A stretch of DNA of 29,310 nucleotides. Source: Oscillospiraceae bacterium. Its GTDB lineage: Bacteria > Bacillota > Clostridia > Oscillospirales > Acutalibacteraceae. The stretch spans positions 1 to 29,310 of the forward strand of contig CADBUK010000008.1 of NCBI GenBank assembly GCA_902797915.1. The letters run 5' to 3'. The notes beneath the pieces were generated by a model, which did not search any database, was not told the origin of the DNA, and was given only the letters and a program-made list of their open reading frames with translations. Of this stretch, positions 1-8,108 are shown piece after piece. Both the position numbers and the translations under genes were made by a program. Every line of letters starts with the position of its first letter. The stretch's first letter is position 1.

Positions 1-747
1 CTTGACGAAGACCCCGAATCCGCGGACGACAGAAAAAACAATATTCAGGAGCTTTCCTCAATGTTTATAAAATATCAGGAGGAGGACGAGGAGTTTAACC
101 TTTCCGCCTTTCTTGAGGACGTTGCGCTTGTTGCGGACATTGATTCGTACAACGAGGATGAGGACTGCGTTGTGCTTATGACGCTTCACTCTGCAAAGGG
201 GCTTGAATTCCCGATTGTTTTCATTCCCGGTATGGAGGAGGGGATTTTCCCCGGCAATCAGTCTATGTACAGCGATGAGGATTTGGAGGAGGAACGCCGC
301 CTTGCCTATGTGGGTATTACAAGGGCAAAGGAAAAGCTTTACCTTCTTAACTCCCGCCGCCGTATGCTTTACGGCACAACGAACCGCAATATGGCGTCCC
401 GCTTCCTGCGTGAAATTCCGCTTAGCGTAACGGACGATATTACCGTTGAGGAGTTTACTCCGCGCGGTGCGTTTACAAGGGGCAGCGCGGGCTTCAACAC
501 AAGCAGCGGCGCGGGTTTCGGCTCGCTTCAAAGCTCGAGCGGCGCGCACAAATTCGGGCAGGTTCAGGCGCAGAAATCAAGCGGCGGCAGTTACGCCGTG
601 GGCGACACCGTGCGCCACAAAACCTTCGGCACGGGCGTTATTTTAAGCGCTACGGCAATGGGCGGCGATATGCTGCTTGAAATCGCGTTTGACCGCGCGG
701 GCACAAAAAAGATTATGGCAAATTTTGCAAAGCTTGAAAAGCTGTAA
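1..747 (+). CDS. pcrA: ATP-dependent DNA helicase PcrA/UvrD, C-terminal part
   Basis: This is the 3' end of a superfamily 1A helicase gene; the frame is open from base 1, so the true start lies outside the window and 248 residues are visible. PcrA unwinds DNA with 3'-5' polarity in nucleotide excision repair, plasmid replication and clearing of RecA or RNA polymerase from DNA. Visible motifs are helicase motif V (TLHSAKGLEFPIVFIPG) and motif VI (EEERRLAYVGITRAKEKL), including the arginine finger region. A Ser/Gly/Ala-rich linker follows, then a C-terminal Tudor-like domain (VGDTVRHKTFGTGVI...LEIAFDRAGTKKI), which in PcrA binds RNA polymerase. The linker plus Tudor-like tail favours PcrA over Rep or RecB-type relatives. 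The gene ends in TAA three bases before a terminator stem. Confidence 0.93.
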   Translation, partial: LDEDPESADDRKNNIQELSSMFIKYQEEDEEFNLSAFLEDVALVADIDSYNEDEDCVVLMTLHSAKGLEFPIVFIPGMEEGIFPGNQSMYSDEDLEEERRLAYVGITRAKEKLYLLNSRRRMLYGTTNRNMASRFLREIPLSVTDDITVEEFTPRGAFTRGSAGFNTSSGAGFGSLQSSSGAHKFGQVQAQKSSGGSYAVGDTVRHKTFGTGVILSATAMGGDMLLEIAFDRAGTKKIMANFAKLEKL

Positions 748-774
748 AAAAAGCACCCGAGAGGGTGCTTTTTT
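748..774. terminator. Bidirectional intrinsic terminator
   Basis: A perfect 8-bp stem AAGCACCC / GGGTGCTT (751-758 and 763-770) with a GAGA loop is flanked by A-tracts on the left and T-tracts on the right. It can terminate the helicase gene rightward and, read on the other strand, transcripts of the gene at 828-1631. Confidence 0.93.
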
Positions 775-776
775 AA

Positions 777-804
777 TGCGGAATTCGGAATGCGAAATTC
801 GGAA
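777..804. repeat. Two tandem 14-bp units (TGCGGAATTCGGAA type)
   Basis: TGCGGAATTCGGAA at 777-790 is followed directly by TGCGAAATTCGGAA at 791-804, one mismatch apart; a partial continuation (TTATCGG) follows. It lies between the terminator and the 3' end of the leftward gene. It may be a fragment of a dispersed intergenic repeat. Nothing shows a function. Confidence 0.6.
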
Positions 805-827
805 TTATCGGGTAGCTCCGCTCCGAT

Positions 828-1631
828 TTAGCCGTTGCTTTCACAGCAGGAGTCGTTATTGCTTCTCTCAACGGGGAAGAACTCGTTAACGGGAAAATCA
901 ATGCTTCTGAAGGCTTCGCACGGGCTCTGATTGTCGCAGCGGCACTCTCTTTCGGGAATGCAGTAATCGTATGCGGGAATAAGAAGCTGAACGTCTCTTT
1001 CCATCTGAATAATGCTGAAAAGCCCAAGGGTTACAAACACAGCCTTCTGCGCATTTTCGGCAATTTTCGGTACGGCTTCGCCCGCGAAAACGCTGTTCGG
1101 GAAGTTTGTGTTAACGGTAATGTTTGTGTTGCAGGCGTTAACAACGTCTGTGTCAAGCACAATCGGGTCAACCGTCTGTACCTTGGCAGTCGGGTTGGTG
1201 TACTGCGGCGCAATCGGGCATTCAAGCTCGTCTGCGGCAGGGCTTGACGTAAACACCTTAACGTCCCCGTCAGAGCCGTAAAGAATACATTTTTTAGTGA
1301 AGGAGGCATAGCCTTCCACCTGCTCTGGAGTGGTGCAGGGCGCGGAGTAAGTATCAAAACCGAGGGTAAAATAATAGGTAATGTCAACGCCGTAATAACC
1401 CCTGTTAAAAGGCACTTCCTCAACGTCGATTGCTACCGCCGAAACCTCGCAGCTTTTGCACTTGATTGTCTGCGCGGCGTCAATGGTTGCCTGGTCCTCC
1501 TCGGAAAATACCGCGCGCAGATTTTCAAGGCAGTCCTTTGAAACGCAGCTGTCGTAAATCCGCTTGGTGTCAATGCAAACAGCCTCTTTAATGCGGCAGT
1601 CGGCAGCTTCAATAATTGAATTATCGGGCAT
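828..1631 (-). CDS. Conserved-looking cysteine-rich protein of unknown function
   Basis: I do not recognise a named family with certainty. The protein has 267 residues and 16 cysteines, with no signal peptide and no membrane segment. Cysteines come as C-x4-C near residue 30 (DSCVSKDC), as KCKSC near residue 58, as a C-x5-C-x-C-x5-C cluster (DYCIPERECRCDNQSPC) near the C-terminus, and as a terminal CC. The middle is predicted beta-rich (GYYGVDITYYFTLGF). The cytosolic-looking, Cys-rich, beta-rich make-up in a spore-forming lineage resembles spore-coat or SPOCS-like proteins, but this is inference only. ATG at 1631 is preceded by AAAGGAG with suitable spacing. That ribosome binding site falls in a 12-bp inverted repeat (see 1632-1694). 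The gene lies behind malQ and its terminator, so it probably has its own promoter. Confidence 0.75.
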   Translation of the reverse strand: MPDNSIIEAADCRIKEAVCIDTKRIYDSCVSKDCLENLRAVFSEEDQATIDAAQTIKCKSCEVSAVAIDVEEVPFNRGYYGVDITYYFTLGFDTYSAPCTTPEQVEGYASFTKKCILYGSDGDVKVFTSSPAADELECPIAPQYTNPTAKVQTVDPIVLDTDVVNACNTNITVNTNFPNSVFAGEAVPKIAENAQKAVFVTLGLFSIIQMERDVQLLIPAYDYCIPERECRCDNQSPCEAFRSIDFPVNEFFPVERSNNDSCCESNG

Positions 1632-1694
1632 AAAAAAACTCCTTTACAGAATATTTGAATTTTCATTCATAACATTCTATGCAGGAGTTTTTTT
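1632..1694 (-). promoter_or_regulatory. 12-bp perfect inverted repeat overlapping the ribosome binding site
   Basis: AAAAAAACTCCT (1632-1643) and AGGAGTTTTTTT (1683-1694) are perfect inverted copies 39 nt apart. On the minus strand the first arm contains the AGGAG of the ribosome binding site for the 828-1631 gene. If transcription starts right of 1694, the leader could fold to hide that site. If it starts between the arms, for example from a CATAGAAT -10-like box at 1674-1681, the repeat is DNA-level only. The structure is certain; the role is open. Confidence 0.5.
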
Positions 1695-1702
1695 GTTGAC
1701 AC

Positions 1703-1739
1703 AAAAAGCTAAATTCAGTCGTGCAAAGCACGATTTAGC
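1703..1739 (-). terminator. Intrinsic terminator of malQ
   Basis: On the minus strand GCTAAAT...ATTTAGC (1708-1714 with 1733-1739) pairs around an inner stem CGTGC/GCACG (1720-1724 with 1728-1732), with a 5-nt bulge, and is followed by TTTTT (1703-1707). It lies just downstream of the malQ stop codon. Confidence 0.75.
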
Positions 1740-1740
1740 G

Positions 1741-1762
1741 TTTGAGAAATTTATTTCTCAAA
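1741..1762. repeat. 10-bp palindrome spanning the malQ stop codon
   Basis: TTTGAGAAAT TT ATTTCTCAAA is a perfect inverted repeat with a 2-bp centre. The malQ stop codon (1751-1753) begins in the centre. It may help form the 3' end of the mRNA with the terminator at 1703-1739. Confidence 0.5.
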
Positions 1763-3271
1763 TGCGCTGTACATTCTTCTGAACGTGGCGTTTAACTTTT
1801 TAAAGTAATCGGCGTCAATATTATCAATGGTATCCATCGTTGTACGGAAGCGCCAGTTGGAATCGGGCACGCCGGGGATGTTCATTCTTGCGTCCGCGCC
1901 GAAGCCGCACATATCCTGAAGCGCGATTATTGCCACGTTGGAGGCGCTGCGCCAAACACATTCAATAATCTTGCGGCAGCTTGCGCTGCGGTATCCGCCC
2001 TCGCCCCAGTTGTCGCCTGCGAAGCCGACGTAATCAAGCGCAAAGCGGCGCTCCGCCTCGCTTGCCTCCCACAGCCAGCCGAGCAGCGTGTTATTGTCGT
2101 GCGTGCCGACGTAATTAATGCTGTTAGGCACGGCGTTGTGCGGCATATGGCTTGAGTCTGAATTCGGGTCAAAGCCGAACTGAACGACCTTCATACCGGG
2201 GAAGCCGCTGTCTTTAAGCAGCTTAACAACGTCCTCGCCGAAAATGCCCAAATCCTCTGCAATAATCGGGGCTTCGGGGTATTTTTCAAACACGGCGTTA
2301 AACAAATCCATACCGGGTCCCTTTTTCCATTCGCCCACCTTGGCGGTTTCGGACTCGGCGGGAATTTCCCAGTAGCTTGCGAACGCGCGGAAATGGTCAA
2401 TGCGTACCACGTCGTAGGTTTTAAGCGCGGTGCCTATTCTGGACAGCCACCACTGGTAGCCCTCCTTTTTCATCGTTTTCCAACTGTAAATCGGGTTGCC
2501 CCACAGCTGACCGTCCTCGCTGAAATAATCGGGCGGAACCCCCGCAACCTTTTTTGCGCGCAGGGTTTTCGGGTCAATCTCAAACAGAGGCAGGTTGGAC
2601 CAGACGTCAACGCTGTCCATCGCAACGTAAATCGGCATATCGCCTATGATTGCTACGCCCTTTTTGTTTGCGTAAGCTTTGAGGTCAAACCACTGTTTGA
2701 AGAATATGAACTGCACGAATTTCCAGAACGCCGCCTTTTCCTCAAAGGAAAAAATATCCTTAATGCAGGTGTAGTAATGCGAGTGCTCGGGTTTCCACTC
2801 CCACCACGGCTTACCGCCGTTTTCCTCCTTTGCCGCCATATAAACGGCGTAGTCCGTCAGCCACGGATTGTCAAGCTCAAAGTCCTTGATTTCCTGCGCA
2901 ATTCTTTCGTCAATGCGCAAAAAGGCGCTCTTTAAAAGGGCAAGCCTCTTTTCCGCGGCAAATTCGTAATCCGCAGTGTAGGGCGAGCCGTGGTAAACAT
3001 TTTCGCGTGCCTCATCCTCGGTTGCAAGCCCCATTTCAACAAGCCCGCGCGGGTTGATGAAAAGATAATTGCCCGCAAACGCAGACGGGGAGCAGTAGGG
3101 GCTGTTGGCGCTGTCTATCGGGTTAAAGGGCAAAACCTGCCAGTAGGTAAAGCCCATATCGCTGATTTTATCTACAAAGTGCCGTGCTTCGTTTCCGAAA
3201 ACTCCTATGCCGTATTCGCCGGGCATTGAGCTGATGTGGAAAAGCACTCCCGCACCTCTTTGTTTAAGCAT
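1751..3271 (-). CDS. malQ: 4-alpha-glucanotransferase (amylomaltase, GH77)
   Basis: MalQ moves alpha-1,4-glucan segments between maltodextrins in the cytoplasm, serving starch, glycogen or maltose breakdown. The 506 residues match the usual length of the bacterial family. GH77 landmarks are visible: N-terminal RGAGVLFHISSMPGEYGIG, the YWQVLPFNP segment, the nucleophile region DVVRIDHFRAFASYWEIP, the acid/base region IIAEDLG, and the third acidic site NYVGTHDNNT. No starch-binding extension is present. ATG at 3271 is preceded by GAGGTG about nine bases upstream. The gene is transcribed leftward, away from miaB, and no sugar transporter or regulator adjoins it, so it looks like a stand-alone gene of glucan metabolism. 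Confidence 0.96.
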   Translation of the reverse strand: MLKQRGAGVLFHISSMPGEYGIGVFGNEARHFVDKISDMGFTYWQVLPFNPIDSANSPYCSPSAFAGNYLFINPRGLVEMGLATEDEARENVYHGSPYTADYEFAAEKRLALLKSAFLRIDERIAQEIKDFELDNPWLTDYAVYMAAKEENGGKPWWEWKPEHSHYYTCIKDIFSFEEKAAFWKFVQFIFFKQWFDLKAYANKKGVAIIGDMPIYVAMDSVDVWSNLPLFEIDPKTLRAKKVAGVPPDYFSEDGQLWGNPIYSWKTMKKEGYQWWLSRIGTALKTYDVVRIDHFRAFASYWEIPAESETAKVGEWKKGPGMDLFNAVFEKYPEAPIIAEDLGIFGEDVVKLLKDSGFPGMKVVQFGFDPNSDSSHMPHNAVPNSINYVGTHDNNTLLGWLWEASEAERRFALDYVGFAGDNWGEGGYRSASCRKIIECVWRSASNVAIIALQDMCGFGADARMNIPGVPDSNWRFRTTMDTIDNIDADYFKKLNATFRRMYSAFEK

Positions 3272-3403
3272 TTGTTACACCTCGTATAATGTGTTCTTTT
3301 AGTTATTTTATCAAAAAAGCAGGGCTAATGCAATAGCGGTGCAGCAATATATTTGTGCAGTCTGCATATTTGTTAAACACTGCCAAGTTCCATTATTATA
3401 TAT

Positions 3404-3422
3404 TTATTAAAATATTTAATAA
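3404..3422. repeat. AT-rich 8-bp inverted repeat upstream of the miaB promoter
   Basis: TTATTAAA ATA TTTAATAA is perfect and sits 15 bp upstream of the -35 box at 3438. It could be an UP-like element, an operator, or a chance result of the AT-rich intergenic stretch. The rest of the 245-bp gap 3272-3516 holds a TGCAGTCTGCA palindrome (3356-3366) and nothing else I can assign. Confidence 0.35.
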
Positions 3423-3437
3423 TTTATAATTTATTTA

Positions 3438-3466
3438 TTGAATAAAGCACCCCGTTTTGATATAAT
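3438..3466 (+). promoter_or_regulatory. Sigma-A-type promoter of the miaB-mutSL operon
   Basis: TTGAAT at 3438-3443, a 17-bp spacer, and a perfect TATAAT at 3461-3466, in AT-rich DNA 50 bp upstream of the miaB start. It is the only clear promoter found ahead of the long rightward block. Confidence 0.8.
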
Positions 3467-3516
3467 TAAAGAGATTATGGGGTAGTGTAATTTCGGCAAA
3501 AAGGAGGTGCGGAAAA

Positions 3517-4941
3517 ATGCGCAAAACATCAGTAGTAAGCGAAGCGGAAATTCAGGAGCAGCAGGCGTTTTGCGAAAAGGTTTTTTCCGTCATCTCAAAA
3601 CGCTATGAGGGCAAGCCCCTCGCCTGCGTTGTAACCTACGGCTGCCAGCAAAACGTTGCGGACAGCGAACATATTAAGGGTATGCTTGCCGAAATGGGCT
3701 ACGGCTTTACAGAGGAACGCGAACAGGCAAAGCTGATTATCTTTAACACCTGCGCCGTGCGAGAGCACGCGGAGGACAGAGTGTTCGGCAACGTCGGCGC
3801 GCTGAAATCTTACAAAAGGCAAAACCCCGACGTAATCATTGCCTGCTGTGGCTGTATGATGCAGCAACAGCATATTGCAGACAGAATTAAGCAAAGCTTT
3901 CCGTTTGTTGATTTGGTGTTCGGCACGCACGTTGTTTACAAGCTGCCTGAGCTTCTTTACGCCGCGCTTACAAGAAAAAAGCGTGTGTTTGAACTGCCTG
4001 ATATGGACGGCGTTATTGCCGAGGGCGTGCCCGTTCTCAGAGATAATGACCGCAAGGCGTGGCTACCGATTATGTACGGCTGCAACAATTTCTGCACCTA
4101 CTGTATAGTGCCCTACGTTCGCGGCAGGGAACGCAGCAGGGAAGCGCAGGTTATCATTGACGAGGCAAGGGAGCTTATAGCGCAGGGCTACAAGGAAATT
4201 ACGCTGCTCGGGCAGAACGTTAATTCCTACGGCAAGGATTTGGAACCGCGCGTAACCTTTGCCGAGCTGCTGAGAAGGATTGCGGCGCTTGACGGCGATT
4301 TCAGAATTCGTTTTATGACAAGCCACCCCAAAGACTGCACGAACGAATTGCTGGAGGTTATGGCGTCCTGCGACAAGGTTGCAAAGCACCTGCACCTGCC
4401 GTTTCAGTGCGGCAGCAGCCGAGTGCTTAAAGCGATGAACAGGGGCTACACCCGCGAGCAGTATCTTGACAGAATTAACTACGCAAAGCGGCTTATGGGC
4501 GACGAGCTTTCTCTTACCTCGGACATTATTGTCGGCTTCCCCGGCGAAATCTACGAGGAGTTTTGCGAAACGCTTTCGCTTGTTGAGGAGGTAAAATTTA
4601 CCTCGCTGTTTACGTTTATTTATTCCCCGCGCAGGGGAACGCCCGCGGCGGAGATGGACGACCCCGTGCCGTATGAGGAAAAAGCAAAGTGGATTGGCGA
4701 GCTTATTGCCCTGCAGGAAAGAATCTCTGCTGAAAATCTGCAGAAATATGCGGGCTGTGTGTTCAAATGCTTTGTTACGGGCAGGGGCAAATTAGGCGAT
4801 AATTACTTTTCCGCCAGAACGGACGGAAATTTGATTATAGAGTTTGAGGGCGACGAAAGTTTAATCGGCAGCTTTCAGACAATTAAAGTAACAGAGCCTT
4901 TGACTTACGTTTTAAAAGGCGAATTAATTGAAAGGAATTAA
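3517..4941 (+). CDS. miaB: tRNA-2-methylthio-N6-dimethylallyladenosine synthase
   Basis: MiaB is a radical-SAM methylthiotransferase that converts i6A37 to ms2i6A37 in tRNAs reading UNN codons. The protein has 474 residues. The N-terminal UPF0004 domain carries the auxiliary cluster cysteines Cys43 (YGCQQNVADSE), Cys79 (NTCAVREHAEDR) and Cys113 (GCMMQQ). The radical-SAM domain has the CxxxCxxC set Cys189/193/196 (MYGCNNFCTYCIVPYVRG), then LLGQNVNSYG. A C-terminal TRAM-like domain closes it. YGCQQN plus NTCAVRE distinguish MiaB from RimO and MtaB. AAGGAGGTG at 3501-3509 fixes the ATG. It is the first gene of the operon and is followed after 5 nt by a YlbF-family gene, a partner type known to act on MiaB in Bacillus. 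Confidence 0.97.
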   Translation: MRKTSVVSEAEIQEQQAFCEKVFSVISKRYEGKPLACVVTYGCQQNVADSEHIKGMLAEMGYGFTEEREQAKLIIFNTCAVREHAEDRVFGNVGALKSYKRQNPDVIIACCGCMMQQQHIADRIKQSFPFVDLVFGTHVVYKLPELLYAALTRKKRVFELPDMDGVIAEGVPVLRDNDRKAWLPIMYGCNNFCTYCIVPYVRGRERSREAQVIIDEARELIAQGYKEITLLGQNVNSYGKDLEPRVTFAELLRRIAALDGDFRIRFMTSHPKDCTNELLEVMASCDKVAKHLHLPFQCGSSRVLKAMNRGYTREQYLDRINYAKRLMGDELSLTSDIIVGFPGEIYEEFCETLSLVEEVKFTSLFTFIYSPRRGTPAAEMDDPVPYEEKAKWIGELIALQERISAENLQKYAGCVFKCFVTGRGKLGDNYFSARTDGNLIIEFEGDESLIGSFQTIKVTEPLTYVLKGELIERN

Positions 4942-4946
4942 AAACT

Positions 4947-5354
4947 ATGAGTTTGGAAAGTGCACTTCGTGAACTTGGAAAAGAAATTCAAAAGGACGCT
5001 CGCTTTGAGGCTATTCAGAGCGCCGCGGCAAAGAATGACGCTGACGAGGCGCTTCAGCAGCAGATGCAGGAGCTTCAGCTCATTACGCTTAAATATCAGC
5101 AGGAGGCAGGCAAAGCCGACGAGGCTGATAAGGAAAGAATTGAACAGCTTCAGAAGGATTATCAGCAAACCTATGAGGCAATTATGAAGAACGAAAATAT
5201 GGAGGCTTATTCCGCAGCCGCTTCCGCTATGGAGGAAATGGCGCAGTACATCAGCCAGATGATTTCGCTCTTTATGGACGGTCAGGACCCCGAAACCTGC
5301 GAGCCTGCGCCAAACTGCACTCACGACTGCTCAACCTGCGGCGGCTGCCACTAA
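4947..5354 (+). CDS. YlbF/YmcA-family protein with a C-terminal cysteine tail
   Basis: The 135-residue protein is almost wholly helical, rich in Gln, Glu and Ala, like the YlbF/YmcA (RicF/RicA) family. In Bacillus subtilis RicA, RicF and RicT form a complex that carries Fe-S clusters, assists RNase Y-dependent mRNA processing and stimulates MiaB. Here a single family member sits 5 nt behind miaB, the place of ymcA in Bacillus. The last 18 residues hold five cysteines (118, 124, 128, 131, 134; C-x5-C-x3-C-x2-C-x2-C) plus two histidines, which suits metal or Fe-S binding. The start is supported by GAAAGGA at 4930-4936. Whether it corresponds to RicA or RicF cannot be decided by eye, so no symbol is given. 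Confidence 0.85.
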   Translation: MSLESALRELGKEIQKDARFEAIQSAAAKNDADEALQQQMQELQLITLKYQQEAGKADEADKERIEQLQKDYQQTYEAIMKNENMEAYSAAASAMEEMAQYISQMISLFMDGQDPETCEPAPNCTHDCSTCGGCH

Positions 5355-5419
5355 GCGCTGACGCGCAATGAAATAATTTGCTTTGCAAATTGTGATTACC
5401 GAGAAAGGAGAGAAAAGCG

Positions 5420-8056
5420 ATGGCAAAAAAGGATAACCAGATTTCCCCGATGATGCAGCAGTATTTTGACATCAAAAGTAAATATCCCGATATGCTGCTT
5501 TTCTTCAGGCTCGGCGATTTTTACGAAATGTTTTTTGACGACGCAAAGGTTGCCTCGGAGGAGCTCGATTTGGTTCTTACAGGGCGCGACTGCGGTCAGG
5601 AGGAGCGCGCGCCGATGTGCGGCGTGCCGTTCCATTCGGCAGACAGCTATATTGCCCGCCTTGTTAACCGCGGCTACAAGGTTGCCATATGCGAACAGCT
5701 TGAGGACCCGAAGCTTGTAAAGGGGCTTGTTAAGCGCGACGTTGTGCGCATAATAACGCCCGGCACGGTTATTGAGGGCAGTATGCTGGACGACGCCGTT
5801 AACAACTACCTTTGCGCAATCTGCAAGCTTGAAAACGAAACGGGGCTTTGCTTTGCGGACATTTCCACGTCGCAGTTTTATCTGACTGCGGTTAAGGACA
5901 GCTCGCAGGAGGAAATTATTAATCAGCTTTCCACCTATCAGCCCCGCGAAATTATTGTTAATTCAGGCGCGCTTGATTTTACGCAGGTTGCAAAATTTAC
6001 AAAGGCAAGGCTCAACGCAGAGCTGCAGCTTCTTGACGACGATAAATTTGAGTTCAAAGCCGCAACGGATTTAATTGTTGAAACCCTTGCAAGAGAGGAA
6101 ATTGACAAGCTTTCACTTGGCAACAGCAAAAGCGTTGTCGGCGCGCTTGGCGCGGTTATTGATTACCTGCGCACCGTGCAGAAAAAGGAAAAGCTTGAAG
6201 CCCCGTCGGAAATTGATTTCTTTGAAAACGGGGAGTATATGAAGCTCGATATGAGCGCAAGGCGCAATCTTGAGCTTACCCAGTCTATGATGACGGGCAA
6301 TAAAAAGCATTCGCTGCTCTGGGTTATTGATAAAACCAAAACCGCCCCGGGTAAGCGAATGATAAGGGCGTGGCTTGAAAGACCGCTGATGTCCGTTTCA
6401 CAAATCAGTAAAAGGCAGAATTCCGTAGGCGAGCTTGCGGATAACCCCGAGCTGCGCGACAATCTGCGCAGAGCGCTGACGGGCGTTAGCGATATTGAAC
6501 GACTGCTTTCAAGAATTGCTTATTCAACCGCAAACGCCAAGGAGCTGAAATCGCTTGAGGCAACCGTTTTGAAGCTGCCTGAAATCAAGGCGCAGCTTTC
6601 AGCCTGCTCCTCGGCTATGCTGAAGGACGTTTATTCCTCCATTGATTTGCTTGACGACGTTGCCGATTTAATCGGCAGGGCGATTGTTGACGAGCCGCCG
6701 TTCTCACTCCGCGAGGGCGGAATGATAAGGCAGGGCTATAACGCCGAAATTGACGAGCTTCGCTCGATTATGGAGGACGGCGCGGATATTATTGCCTCAA
6801 TTGAAGCAAGGCAGAAAGAGGAAACGGGTATTCCCAAGCTGAAAATCGGCTACAACCGCGTTTTCGGCTACTATATTGAGGTTACTAATTCCTACAAGGA
6901 TTTGGTTCCCGAAACTTACATAAGAAAACAAACGCTTACTAATTGCGAAAGATATATAACTCAGGAGTTAAAGGATTTGGAGGGCAAAATCCTCGGCGCT
7001 AAGGACAGAGTGATTGCTCTTGAGTACGAGGTGTTCTGCTCCGTGCGCGACAGCATTTCCGCAGAGGCTTCACGAATTCAGAAAACCGCCAAGGCGCTTG
7101 CGGTGCTTGACGTGCTTGCAAGTCTTGCCGAGGTTGCGGTTAACAACAATTACGCCTGCCCTCAGCTTAACACAAGCGGCGTTATTGATATTAAGGAGGG
7201 CAGACACCCCGTTGTTGAAGCCCTGCTTGAAGATTCTATTTTTGTTCCTAACGACACCCTGCTTGATATGAACGAAAACCGCTGTTCAATCATCACGGGT
7301 CCGAATATGGCGGGTAAGTCAACCTATATGCGCCAGATTGCGCTTATTGTTCTGCTTGCGCAAATCGGCTCCTTCGTTCCTGCAAGGACGGCAAGCATCG
7401 GCGTTGCGGACGCAATCTTTACCCGCGTCGGCGCTTCGGACGATTTGGCAACGGGTCAGTCAACCTTTATGGTTGAAATGAACGAGGTTTCGTCAATACT
7501 CAAAAACGCAACCGCAAACAGCCTGATTATTCTTGACGAAATCGGCAGGGGCACCTCAACCTATGACGGTATGAGCATTGCCCGCGCGGTGCTTGAGTAC
7601 GTGTGCAAAAAGAAAACGCTCGGCGCAAAGGCGCTCTTTGCAACTCATTATCACGAGCTTACCGCAATGGAGGGCACGCTGGACGGCGTTAAGAACTATT
7701 CAATCGCCGTTAAAAAGCGCGGCGACGATATAACCTTCCTGCGCAGGATTGTGCGCGGCGGCGCGGACGAAAGCTTCGGCATAGAGGTTGCGAAGCTTGC
7801 GGGCGTTCCCGATTCCGTTGTTAAAAGGGCAAAGGTTATTTTAAAAGAGCTTGAGAAAAACAAGGTTGAAATTGAGTTTAAGGCGGAGAATTCCGTGCTT
7901 GAGGAGGAAACGGAGGCTGACATTCAGTACAACTTTTCCGCAAACGGCAGGGAGGAAATCCTGTCAATCCTTAAAGCCACGGACGTTAACACCTTAACCC
8001 CGATTGAAGCTATGCAGACGCTTTATGATTTAAAGAAAAAAGCGGAAGAGTTATAG
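5420..8056 (+). CDS. mutS: DNA mismatch repair ATPase MutS
   Basis: MutS recognises mismatches and small loops and recruits MutL. At 878 residues it is full length. The mismatch-contacting F-x-E motif is Phe34-Tyr-Glu36 (RLGDFYEMFFDDA). The ATPase domain shows Walker A GPNMAGKS (about 627-634), the Walker B/signature stretch LDEIGRGTSTYDG, and ATHYHEL. The C-terminus has the helix-turn-helix/dimer region after GESFGIE-like ADESFGIEVAKLAGVP. These features define MutS1 rather than MutS2, and no Smr domain is present. The start has AAAGGAGAG nine or so bases upstream. The 65-nt gap before it contains a small AATTTGC/GCAAATT hairpin (5375-5391) without a T-tract. mutL follows after 52 nt. Confidence 0.98.
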   Translation: MAKKDNQISPMMQQYFDIKSKYPDMLLFFRLGDFYEMFFDDAKVASEELDLVLTGRDCGQEERAPMCGVPFHSADSYIARLVNRGYKVAICEQLEDPKLVKGLVKRDVVRIITPGTVIEGSMLDDAVNNYLCAICKLENETGLCFADISTSQFYLTAVKDSSQEEIINQLSTYQPREIIVNSGALDFTQVAKFTKARLNAELQLLDDDKFEFKAATDLIVETLAREEIDKLSLGNSKSVVGALGAVIDYLRTVQKKEKLEAPSEIDFFENGEYMKLDMSARRNLELTQSMMTGNKKHSLLWVIDKTKTAPGKRMIRAWLERPLMSVSQISKRQNSVGELADNPELRDNLRRALTGVSDIERLLSRIAYSTANAKELKSLEATVLKLPEIKAQLSACSSAMLKDVYSSIDLLDDVADLIGRAIVDEPPFSLREGGMIRQGYNAEIDELRSIMEDGADIIASIEARQKEETGIPKLKIGYNRVFGYYIEVTNSYKDLVPETYIRKQTLTNCERYITQELKDLEGKILGAKDRVIALEYEVFCSVRDSISAEASRIQKTAKALAVLDVLASLAEVAVNNNYACPQLNTSGVIDIKEGRHPVVEALLEDSIFVPNDTLLDMNENRCSIITGPNMAGKSTYMRQIALIVLLAQIGSFVPARTASIGVADAIFTRVGASDDLATGQSTFMVEMNEVSSILKNATANSLIILDEIGRGTSTYDGMSIARAVLEYVCKKKTLGAKALFATHYHELTAMEGTLDGVKNYSIAVKKRGDDITFLRRIVRGGADESFGIEVAKLAGVPDSVVKRAKVILKELEKNKVEIEFKAENSVLEEETEADIQYNFSANGREEILSILKATDVNTLTPIEAMQTLYDLKKKAEEL

Positions 8057-8108
8057 AATGAAATGTTTTTGCTGTGCAAAAATGTTAAAGTTAGGGAGGT
8101 GAGAAAAA

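Noticed and set aside
58..549. Long minus-strand open frame opposite the helicase gene
   Set aside because: It is a shadow of the helicase frame, which carries clear motifs V and VI; no ribosome binding site or recognisable domain.
2393..2935. 180-codon plus-strand frame opposite malQ
   Set aside because: It lies fully inside malQ, which has intact GH77 motifs there; composition is that of an antisense frame.
3269..3310. malQ promoter TTGATA-17-CATTAT on the minus strand
   Set aside because: It would start transcription within the ribosome binding site of malQ, so it cannot be the functional promoter as read.
5375..5391. Hairpin AATTTGC/GCAAATT before mutS as a terminator
   Set aside because: Only 7 AT-rich base pairs and no T-tract; unlikely to stop transcription.
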